Assembly: GCA_026392355.1 (NCBI GenBank)
Contig: JAPLCF010000030.1
Coordinates: forward strand, 248,001-312,000
From: Actinomycetota bacterium
GTDB taxonomy: Bacteria; Actinomycetota; Thermoleophilia; Gaiellales; F1-60-MAGs149
Reading direction: 5' to 3'
Length of the DNA: 64,000 bases
Shown: in pieces, positions 57,734 through 64,000 of the stretch
Numbering within the stretch: position 1 is the first letter of the stretch
Layout of the letters: every line of letters begins with the position of its first letter
Notes under the pieces: model-generated
What the model saw: only the letters and a program-made list of their open reading frames with translations
What the model was told of the DNA's origin: nothing
Database searches by the model: none
Position numbers and translations under genes: made by a program

Positions 57734-58618
57734 GTGATCGCAGGTGCCCACATTTCTTCTGCTGGCGGCATGCAGAACGTGCCCGGCCGGGCCGCAGCGA
57801 TCGACGCCGATGGCGTGCAGGTGTTCATCCAGAGCGCGCGCACGTGGAAGCCCACGGCACACAAGCCGGAAGATCTCGCCGTGCTGCGCGCCGCCCGCGA
57901 GAGTGGCCAGGTGCAGTACATCGTCTGCCACGCCATCTACTTCATCAATCTGGCCACCGATGAGCCCGCGCTGCTGGAGAAGAGCCGCACGGCGCTGCGC
58001 AACACGATCGACGTGGCAAATGCGATTGCCGCCGATGGCATCGTGCTGCACGTTGGCTCGCACAAGGGCCGTGGCCTTGAGGTAACGCTCCCACAGATCG
58101 TCAAGGAACTGAAGGCCGCCCTCAAGCACCTGAACGACCCCTGCTGGCTGCTGCTCGAGAATTCAGCAGGCGCCGGCGGCACGATCGGGCGCGACCCAAT
58201 CGAGCTCGCGAGCATCATCAATGCCGTCGACCATCCTCGCCTCGGCATGTGCATCGATACGTGCCACGCCTACGTCTCGGGCGTAGATGTAACCGACCCG
58301 AAGCAGTTAGACGCACTGGTGGAGGAGCTCGACACCCGCATCGGCATCGACCGCCTGCGCTGTCTCCATGTCAACGACGCTGCCGCGGCCTGCGGGTCAA
58401 ACCGCGATCGCCACGCCAATATCGGCGAGGGCGAGATGGGTGATGGACTCGCCGTGACGCTCTCGCACCCCAAACTGGCGGACCTGCCGATGCTGCTCGA
58501 GACACCGGGCCACGAGGGCAACGGACCGGATGCGCAGGAAATCGCAGCGTTGCGCGCGCTGCACGCAAAGGGCGTCAAGCGTCGTCAGGCGAAGGCGAAG
58601 AAGCCCCGCGCACGCTGA
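57734..58618 (+). CDS. nfo: Deoxyribonuclease IV (endonuclease IV)
   Basis: 294 residues, TIM-barrel AP endonuclease using three zinc ions. Metal-ligand segments are GAHISSAGGM, VLHVGSHKG, LLENSAGAGG, CIDTCHAY, LHVNDAAAACGSNRDRHANI and LLETPG. It nicks abasic sites in base excision repair. The GTG start at 57734 is fixed by TATGCT 6 nt upstream, although the frame is open much further back through gltX antisense. The Lys/Arg-rich C-terminus overlaps the convergent gene at 58575 by 44 bp. Confidence 0.95.
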   Translation: MIAGAHISSAGGMQNVPGRAAAIDADGVQVFIQSARTWKPTAHKPEDLAVLRAARESGQVQYIVCHAIYFINLATDEPALLEKSRTALRNTIDVANAIAADGIVLHVGSHKGRGLEVTLPQIVKELKAALKHLNDPCWLLLENSAGAGGTIGRDPIELASIINAVDHPRLGMCIDTCHAYVSGVDVTDPKQLDALVEELDTRIGIDRLRCLHVNDAAAACGSNRDRHANIGEGEMGDGLAVTLSHPKLADLPMLLETPGHEGNGPDAQEIAALRALHAKGVKRRQAKAKKPRAR

Positions 58619-58961
58619 CCGTGAACGCACCGCCGCCAGGCGGCTCGTGAAACTCCGGGTTGACACAGCCAATCTCCGGTAACCGCTGCGGATAGGCCGG
58701 ATCGACCTTGGCGGTGCAGATCGTCAGCGGTACGCGTGCTGCACGCACACCGCCGAACGTACGCCCCTCCTCCACGCTCTCCTCGAGCACGCGCAACTCG
58801 AGCTCCGCGAGATGAACGCCCTCGACACAGCCCACGTAGCGGCGCCCATCTTTGGCGTCGTACGCGTAGAGGCGGGAGCAGTCGAGACACCCCAGTGGAT
58901 CCACCACCCAGTCGCAGTACACCCGGCAGCGTCGGCAGGATGCTTCGCGGTCGATCGACAT
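58575..58961 (-). CDS. Cysteine-rich hypothetical protein
   Basis: 128 residues. The first half is Cys-rich: C-R-R-C-x3-C (C9, C12, C16), then C25-x2-C28 and C45, suggesting one or two zinc-ribbon or Fe-S sites. The second half has two more Cys and ends with a disordered tail. I do not recognise the family. CACGAT, a poor hexamer, lies 6 nt before the ATG. It is 42 nt after gcvH on the same strand and overlaps nfo by 44 bp. Confidence 0.6.
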   Translation of the reverse strand: MSIDREASCRRCRVYCDWVVDPLGCLDCSRLYAYDAKDGRRYVGCVEGVHLAELELRVLEESVEEGRTFGGVRAARVPLTICTAKVDPAYPQRLPEIGCVNPEFHEPPGGGAFTVSVRGASSPSPDDA

Positions 58962-59003
58962 GAACCCATCGTGGCACGCCGGGCAACCCGGCGGTAGCGA
59001 TGC

Positions 59004-59387
59004 CTAGAGCAGGGCTTGGTACGCGTCTGCGTCGAGCAGGCTGTCGACGGAGCTTGCGTCGTCGAGCTTGACGCGGATCAGCCAGCCATCGGCGTAGGGT
59101 GACTCATTGACGAGCTCGGGCGACTCAACGGCCTTGTCGTTGACGGCCGTGACGGTGCCCGCGAGCGGCGCGATCACGTCGGAGACCGCCTTGACCGACT
59201 CGAGCGAGCCGTAGGAGCTGTCTGCGTCGATATGGGAACCCACTGCCGGCGGCTCGAAGTAGACGACCTCGCCGAGTGCGTCCTGTGCATGCCACGTGAT
59301 CCCGAAGATCGCCTCGTCGCCGTCAGCACGCACCCAGTCGTGCTCGCGGTGGTACCGCAGTTCGGCGGGGTAGCTCTCCTCGGCCAT
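59004..59387 (-). CDS. gcvH: Glycine cleavage system H protein
   Basis: 127 residues, normal length. The lipoyl-lysine is in GSLESVKAVSDVIAPLAG. YHREHDWVRADGDEAIFGIT starts the domain. It carries the aminomethyl group between the P, T and L proteins. It follows gcvT by 3 nt. gcvP is not in the window. Confidence 0.96.
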   Translation of the reverse strand: MAEESYPAELRYHREHDWVRADGDEAIFGITWHAQDALGEVVYFEPPAVGSHIDADSSYGSLESVKAVSDVIAPLAGTVTAVNDKAVESPELVNESPYADGWLIRVKLDDASSVDSLLDADAYQALL

Positions 59388-59390
59388 GAC

Positions 59391-60491
59391 TCAGGACTCC
59401 TTCTTGTAGAACGGCAGGGGCACGACTTCGGCGTCGCGCTCGCGTCCGCGAACATCGACCTGAAGCGTAGTACCCGGTACGGCGTACTCCGGGGCGATGT
59501 ACCCCATGCCGATACCACGATCGACGCTCGGCGAGAGGGTGCCGCTCGTGATCGTGCCGATCTTGGTGCCGTCCTTGAGAATCGGGTAACCCTCACGCGG
59601 GATCGCGCGATCGAGCAACTGAATGCCGACAAGCTTGCGCTTCACGCCCTTGGCGACCTGCTTGTCCAGAACGGCGCTGCCGACGAACTCTCGCCCGAGG
59701 TGCACGAATCGCCCGAGGCTGGCCTCGATCGGGGTCGTCTTGGAGTCAATGTCGTGTCCGTGCAGCGGAAAGCCCATCTCGAGGCGCAGCGTGTCGCGCG
59801 CGCCCAGTCCACTCGGTACGACGCCGTGCTCACGATGCGCGAGGATCCCGTCCCAGAGATCGCCTGCGCGATCGGCCGGGCACATCAGCTCCACACCAAT
59901 CTCGCCGGTGTAACCCGTGCGCGCCACGAGGCACGGCACGCCGGCCACGACGCGCTGGACAGCCGTGAACGGCTTGATCGTGTCGGGGCCCGGCGTCTTC
60001 TTCGGCCAGATGTCAGCGAGCAAATCGAGCGTGACCGGGCCCTGGAGCGCAATCATCGCCGTCTCGTCACTCTTGTCGGTGACGACGGCGCCTCGCTGCT
60101 TAAGCCCCTTGAGGTGTGCCAAGTCGGTGGCGATGTTACCGGCGTTGACCACCAGCAGCCAGACCTTGTCGGGCAACTTGTAGACGATCAGATCGTCGAC
60201 CACACCGCCCTTCTCGTTCAGCAGGAACGAGTACTGCGCCTGCCCCTCCTCGAGTCGGTCGATATCGCTGGCGAGCGCCTTGCGCAGCAGATTCTCGGCT
60301 CCGGAGCCGGTCACCTCGAGCTGGCCCATGTGCGAGACATCAAAGATGCCGGCACGGGCGCGGACGGCGCGATGCTCCTCATTGATGCCGACGTAGTACA
60401 CCGGCATTTCCCAGCCACCAAACTCGACCATGCGTGCGCCGAGCTCCTCGTGGCGGTCGTACAGCGGTGTGCGGCGAAGGCTGCTCGTCAT
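59391..60491 (-). CDS. gcvT: Glycine cleavage system T protein (aminomethyltransferase)
   Basis: 366 residues. It moves the methylene group from the H protein to tetrahydrofolate. Conserved blocks are MVEFGGWEMPVYY, GIFDVSHMGQLEV, CLVARTGYTGEIGVEL and GLGARDTLRLEMGFPLHGHD (catalytic Asp in ARDTLR). The 171-bp gap upstream shows no glycine-riboswitch signature that I can recognise. Confidence 0.95.
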   Translation of the reverse strand: MTSSLRRTPLYDRHEELGARMVEFGGWEMPVYYVGINEEHRAVRARAGIFDVSHMGQLEVTGSGAENLLRKALASDIDRLEEGQAQYSFLLNEKGGVVDDLIVYKLPDKVWLLVVNAGNIATDLAHLKGLKQRGAVVTDKSDETAMIALQGPVTLDLLADIWPKKTPGPDTIKPFTAVQRVVAGVPCLVARTGYTGEIGVELMCPADRAGDLWDGILAHREHGVVPSGLGARDTLRLEMGFPLHGHDIDSKTTPIEASLGRFVHLGREFVGSAVLDKQVAKGVKRKLVGIQLLDRAIPREGYPILKDGTKIGTITSGTLSPSVDRGIGMGYIAPEYAVPGTTLQVDVRGRERDAEVVPLPFYKKES

Positions 60492-60650
60492 GGCTCAGCG
60501 AAATGGGTGACCGTGCGCGGTGTCCCTATCGCGTACGAACTGCATTACCGGCACAATACCGCGTTCCGGCCTCACATGCGTGACAGGTGTGGCAATGTCA
60601 CGGTCGTATTGCGACTTGCGGACGCGACACCTGTGCCACCAATGGCGGTG

Positions 60651-60656
60651 TAGCCT
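60651..60656 (+). promoter_or_regulatory. -10 element of leaderless M23 peptidase gene
   Basis: TAGCCT is exactly 6 nt before the ATG at 60663. Confidence 0.55.
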
Positions 60657-60662
60657 TCGCCC

Positions 60663-61490
60663 ATGGCGGTTCTCCACGCCGGTTCACGTATGCGGATCCT
60701 CACGCTGATCATCACGAGCCTGGCGCTCTTGGCCCCGGCTACGGCCCTCGGTGCCGCGGATCCGCCGTTCACGTTGTTTCCCGTGGTCGGCGGTGCGCAC
60801 TACACCGACGATTTCGGCGATGGACGCGCCGGCGGCTCGCACGAGGGCAACGACCTTCTGGCGCCGTGCGGTACACCGGTCATCGCGGTGGTTCCCGGGA
60901 CCGTGACGCTGGATTGGGGCTCCCGCTCCGGCTGGATGGTCACGCTCAAGGGCAAGAGCAGCTGGTACCGCTACATCCACATGGATGGCCGCGACGGCGC
61001 CAAGAGCGCTTTCGCCAAGGGCCTCAAGGACGGCTCGCGCGTCAAGGCCGGCCAGATCATTTCGTACGTCGGTGACACGGGTGACGCCTCGGGTGGCCCC
61101 TGCCACCTCCACTTCGAGCTCCACCGCGGCGCCAGCGTGTCGTCGCCGTACGCTTACCTCCAGACGGCGACGATCGTGCAGCTTGACCCGGCGAACCCGG
61201 CGAGCGCCAACACGGCCACGCCGCAGGTGTCGCTCACGATCAAGGGCGTCGTCGCCTGGACAGCGACCATCGGCGGCGAAGGCCGCATCATCATTCGCCC
61301 CACCGGCATCTCGTCGTCGGACGGTACGAAGCTCTCCCGCGCGGGCACGATTGCGCTGCGCGCGAGCCCCACGCTGTTCCCCGCAGCCGCTGTCGGTCGT
61401 ACCGTCACCATCACCACGACGGCCTCACAGATGACCACCGCGCTGCAGGACATCGTCCCGCTCGCGTGGACTGCAGCGACCGTCAGCTAG
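60663..61490 (+). CDS. Secreted M23-family (LytM) peptidase
   Basis: 275 residues. A signal peptide is likely (LTLIITSLALLAPATALGAA, cut near residue 31). The LytM metal site is seen in GSHEGNDLL (HxxxD) and CHLHFEL (HxH). The family cleaves peptidoglycan cross-links or crossbridges. A C-terminal beta-rich domain of about 100 residues (VSLTIKGVVAWTATIGGE onwards) may bind wall polymers. It is monocistronic and convergent with the esterase gene. Confidence 0.88.
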   Translation: MAVLHAGSRMRILTLIITSLALLAPATALGAADPPFTLFPVVGGAHYTDDFGDGRAGGSHEGNDLLAPCGTPVIAVVPGTVTLDWGSRSGWMVTLKGKSSWYRYIHMDGRDGAKSAFAKGLKDGSRVKAGQIISYVGDTGDASGGPCHLHFELHRGASVSSPYAYLQTATIVQLDPANPASANTATPQVSLTIKGVVAWTATIGGEGRIIIRPTGISSSDGTKLSRAGTIALRASPTLFPAAAVGRTVTITTTASQMTTALQDIVPLAWTAATVS

Positions 61491-62135
61491 TCAGTCGATC
61501 CGCAGCGCCATGCCGATCTGGTGCCGCAGGTCCGGCAGCCAGGCCGCGTCGATCGTATGCGTGACGGGCGTCTCGCGATAGGTGACGTCCATGCCGGCGG
61601 CAAGCAACTCGTCACGTGCGGCCCGTCCGAACGACACGTCGATCACGGGATCAATGCTGCCGTGCACGATCGTGACGGGAGGGCGATCGTCTGAGACGAG
61701 ATCAAGTGGATGCTGCGCGACGTGCGGTACGAAGCCGACCATTGCCAGCAGCGCTGCTGGTGGCGTCCGGTTGGCAGCAAGCGCCATGGCGTACGCCATC
61801 ACGCATCCCTGCGAGAAGCCACCGAGCACGATGCGCTCCTCGGGGACGCCGATCCGATCCGGAAGGCCGTCGAGCCAGTCGTCCAGCAGCGCAACCGATG
61901 CCATGAACGTGGGCTCATCCGGATACCCGACCCGCGGCACCACATACCAGTGCCAGCCGCCGGTACCGAGGTCGAGCGGCGCGCGCGGCGTCACACCGAC
62001 GAGACGCTGCTCCGGATCGAGAACCTCGATGATGGGCAGCAAGTCATGCTCGTCCGCGCCACGGCCGTGAAACAGCACGAGTGCGCCTTCCGGCTCACCT
62101 CGTGACGGACGGATGCGCTCGACGATGCCGCTCAT
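61491..62135 (-). CDS. Alpha/beta-hydrolase, phospholipase/carboxylesterase type (MhqD-like)
   Basis: 214 residues. Catalytic Ser is in LGGFSQGCVMAY, Asp in GSIDPVID, and His in PVTHTID. LVLFHGRGADEHDLL is the oxyanion region. The ATG overlaps the stop of the upstream ring-cleaving dioxygenase gene by 4 nt. In Bacillus the MhqD esterase and MhqO dioxygenase belong to the quinone-response regulon; the same pair here suggests quinone or catechol detoxification. Confidence 0.85.
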   Translation of the reverse strand: MSGIVERIRPSRGEPEGALVLFHGRGADEHDLLPIIEVLDPEQRLVGVTPRAPLDLGTGGWHWYVVPRVGYPDEPTFMASVALLDDWLDGLPDRIGVPEERIVLGGFSQGCVMAYAMALAANRTPPAALLAMVGFVPHVAQHPLDLVSDDRPPVTIVHGSIDPVIDVSFGRAARDELLAAGMDVTYRETPVTHTIDAAWLPDLRHQIGMALRID

Positions 62136-63043
62136 CGATACGGCGCCCATGGGTTGGGAATCGGCGCGAGCCGCTCCTCAAGCAACGGGCGTAGGTGCTC
62201 GTGCTGGCGCGGCAGGCGCAGCGACTCGCCCAACGTCTCGAGCGGCTCGTCGACAGCGAAGCCCGGCCCATCGGTCGCCAACTCAAACAGCACGCCGGAA
62301 GGCTCGCGAAAGTAGATCGAACGGAAGTAGTCGCGATCGACGATTGGTGTGGCCTGCACGCCGGCGTCGGCGGCTCGGCCGAGCCAGTGGACGTGATCGT
62401 CATCGGTGCTTGCCCACGCCACGTGATGGATCGTCCCCGCGCCCCCGATCGAAGCCTCGCCATCGGAGTGCACCAGCTCATACGCGGCCCTACGCCCAGC
62501 CGCTTCCGTCCACCAGCTGCCCGCGTCCTGCTCGAAGCCGAGCGAGGCGAGGACAGTGGCACTGCGCTCGGGATCGCGAGCGTGCGCCTGCACGCCGATC
62601 ATGCGGCGCAGGGCCGCCTCCGCGGGAATATGCGGGGCCTCAGCGTGCGACAGCCCGGCGCTCTCGGGGACGCTGACCAAGCGCGTGACGAGCCCTTCAG
62701 GGTCCCAGACGTCAAGATGCGCAGGCCCGCGCTCCGTCGCCGCCTTGCCTGCGAGGTACCGCTCCCACCAGTTGAGCGCTTCCTCACTGGGCACGCTCCA
62801 GTCGATGCGGGTAACCATTCCCTCACCCGTCCGACCGAGGCGCGCGCCGGGATACTCGAAGAACGTCAGTGCTGTGCCGGGTTCCCCCGTCTGATTGCCG
62901 TAATACAGGTGGTACGCGCCCGGATCGTCGAAGTTAACCGTCTTCTTGACCAACCGCAGACCGAGCACGCCGCCGTAAAACTCGGCGTTACGTGGGCCAT
63001 CGGCGGTGATCGCCGTGACGTGATGAATGCCATGCAGGCGCAC
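62132..63043 (-). CDS. VOC-family ring-cleaving dioxygenase (MhqO/MhqA-like)
   Basis: 303 residues with two glyoxalase-fold modules. Metal ligands are in GIHHVTAIT (first module His), TIHHVAWAS (second His) and SGVLFELATD (Glu). VKKTVNFDDPGAYHLYYG is typical of the MhqA/MhqO group, which cleaves hydroquinone-type rings. It starts with GTG 3 nt after the small membrane gene upstream and overlaps the esterase gene by 4 nt. Confidence 0.87.
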   Translation of the reverse strand: MRLHGIHHVTAITADGPRNAEFYGGVLGLRLVKKTVNFDDPGAYHLYYGNQTGEPGTALTFFEYPGARLGRTGEGMVTRIDWSVPSEEALNWWERYLAGKAATERGPAHLDVWDPEGLVTRLVSVPESAGLSHAEAPHIPAEAALRRMIGVQAHARDPERSATVLASLGFEQDAGSWWTEAAGRRAAYELVHSDGEASIGGAGTIHHVAWASTDDDHVHWLGRAADAGVQATPIVDRDYFRSIYFREPSGVLFELATDGPGFAVDEPLETLGESLRLPRQHEHLRPLLEERLAPIPNPWAPYR

Positions 63044-63046
63044 GGG

Positions 63047-63253
63047 CTACTCGCCGTCCACCGGACGCGCGGCACGGCGGTTGTAAAGGCGCGCACCAAC
63101 CGCACCAGCGCCGCTGATGAGCGCCATCAGAGCGGCATCCTGATACGTGGCCGGCCACGCCGTGAAGAAGTGCATGAGGGCAAGACCGCCAAGGCCAAAG
63201 AAGTAGCCGAAGCCGAAGGTCGCGAGGTAGTCGAAGATCGGACGCTGCGTCAT
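63047..63253 (-). CDS. Small two-helix membrane protein
   Basis: 68 residues: helices at about 8-30 and 38-56, then a basic C-terminus. No family is recognised. It lies 3 nt before the dioxygenase gene and probably heads that unit. Confidence 0.6.
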   Translation of the reverse strand: MTQRPIFDYLATFGFGYFFGLGGLALMHFFTAWPATYQDAALMALISGAGAVGARLYNRRAARPVDGE

Positions 63254-63294
63254 GCAGGCAGTGTCGGCGAACTACCGGACGGGCGCAACTGCGG

Positions 63295-64000
63295 TCAGGC
63301 GCGTTCGGCGAGCACTGCGCGCAGCGTCTCGATCGCGAGATCGACCTGCGTGGCGTCAATCACCAGCGGCGGGATCAGGCGTAGCGCGGAATCGGTGACG
63401 GCGTTGACGAGCACGCCGCGATCGCGCAGAGCGGCTGCAACACCGGCGGCGTCCCCTGCTGCGAGCTCGACCGCGACCATCAGACCAGCACCGCGCACCG
63501 CAGCGACACCGGGCAGTGCACGCATCCCCTCTGCCAGCCGCTCGCCCATGCGCTGTGCGTTACCGAGCAGGTCTTCTGCCTCGACGGCGTTAATCGTCGC
63601 GAGCGCGCCTGCGGCGATGGCGGGGGAGCCACCGTAGGTCGTCCCGTGATCGCCCGGCTTGAAGCCCGTGTCCAACGGGCGAGAAAGCACGGCGCCGATC
63701 GGTAGACCACACGCCAATCCCTTGGCCAGCGTGATCGCATCGGGACGTACACCGGAACGCTGGAACGAGAACCAAGCTCCGGTTCGCCCAATACCGGTCT
63801 GCACCTCATCGAACACCAGGAGCGCGTCGTGCTCGTCGCAGAGCTCGCGTGCCAACGCCAGGTAGGCGTCGTCGATCACGTTGACGCCGCCTTCGCCCTG
63901 AATGGGTTCGATCAACACGCCGGCGGTGTCGGGACCGACGGCCGCGCGCAGCGCGTCCTGATCGCCACGCGGTACCTGCTGAAACCCTGCCGCCAGAGGC
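63295..64000 (-). CDS. argD: Acetylornithine/succinylornithine-type aminotransferase (5' end outside window)
   Basis: The last 235 residues of a class III aminotransferase. IEPIQGEGGVNV, LLVFDEVQTGIGRTG (PLP Asp) and TLAKGLACGLPIGAVL (Schiff-base Lys) are ArgD hallmarks, as is the C-terminal GVLVNAVTDSALRLIPPLVI. It transaminates N-acetylglutamate semialdehyde in arginine synthesis. The frame continues past the right edge. Other arg genes would be expected beyond it. Confidence 0.88.
   Translation of the reverse strand, partial: PLAAGFQQVPRGDQDALRAAVGPDTAGVLIEPIQGEGGVNVIDDAYLALARELCDEHDALLVFDEVQTGIGRTGAWFSFQRSGVRPDAITLAKGLACGLPIGAVLSRPLDTGFKPGDHGTTYGGSPAIAAGALATINAVEAEDLLGNAQRMGERLAEGMRALPGVAAVRGAGLMVAVELAAGDAAGVAAALRDRGVLVNAVTDSALRLIPPLVIDATQVDLAIETLRAVLAERA

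Noticed and set aside
60492-60662. Glycine riboswitch upstream of gcvT
   Set aside because: I looked for the tandem-aptamer core on the minus strand and did not see it; only short inverted repeats (such as ACAGGTGT/ACACCTGT) are present.

Overview
This 64 kb window is high-GC, densely packed bacterial chromosome. It looks like an actinomycete-grade Gram-positive, possibly class Thermoleophilia. That placement is inference from the mix of HrcA, RNase Y, MurT/GatD, meso-DAP synthesis, an A2-type cytochrome oxidase and very high GC; no rRNA lies in the window to settle it. Three tRNA genes are present: Arg-TCT, His-GTG and Arg-CCG. There are no phage genes, insertion sequences or CRISPR arrays, so most of the window is housekeeping DNA.

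Layout. 1-4035: Trk potassium uptake (trkA end, trkH), tRNA-Arg, an MFS transporter and a cobalamin-binding regulator with the sequence signature of CarH photoreceptors. 4038-9856: phosphate block with ppk, phoU, tRNA-His, and one histidine kinase between two similar OmpR regulators. 9887-23741: a long plus-strand run of rodZ-like gene, cinA, recA, recX, rny, miaB, miaA, dapD, dapE, dapF, a DapC/DapL-type aminotransferase, hflX, dut and a NUDIX gene, mostly joined by 4-8 nt overlaps. 23761-28020 (minus): ctaB, MFS, murT, gatD. 28075-32629: two small genes, then a cytochrome oxidase cluster (coxB-coxA-coxC plus a heme-b-like membrane protein). 32827-38511: membrane proteins, an enolase-superfamily protein, a TatA-like protein, an LpdA-like flavoprotein and a VanW-family protein. 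38577-43083: primary-type sigma factor, a LexA-controlled LysM protein, a DgcN/DgcA-like pair, tRNA-Arg and an AlkA-type glycosylase. 43096-53708: the conserved hemW-hrcA-dnaJ-prmA-rsmE-yqeY-phoL-ybeY series, split by an oppositely oriented sulfatase gene, then a precorrin-2 dehydrogenase. 53793-64000: HemL-like aminotransferase, a repeat-rich intergenic region, gltX, nfo, gcvT-gcvH, an M23 peptidase, an MhqD/MhqO-like pair and the end of argD.

Two regulatory themes recur. First, many genes that begin a transcription unit have a TANNNT hexamer exactly 6-8 nt before the start codon and no Shine-Dalgarno sequence, the arrangement expected for leaderless mRNAs; this decides several start codons here. 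Second, some control regions are unusually legible: two perfect LexA boxes around a TTGACA/TAACGT promoter of a YneA-like gene, a terminator hairpin in the rny leader, and two divergent genes whose -10 hexamers share the same TA.

The best candidates for undescribed biology are the Xis-type-HTH/B12 photoreceptor-like regulator (3184-4035), the leaderless promoter architecture, and the repeat and hairpin cluster at 55244-55651.
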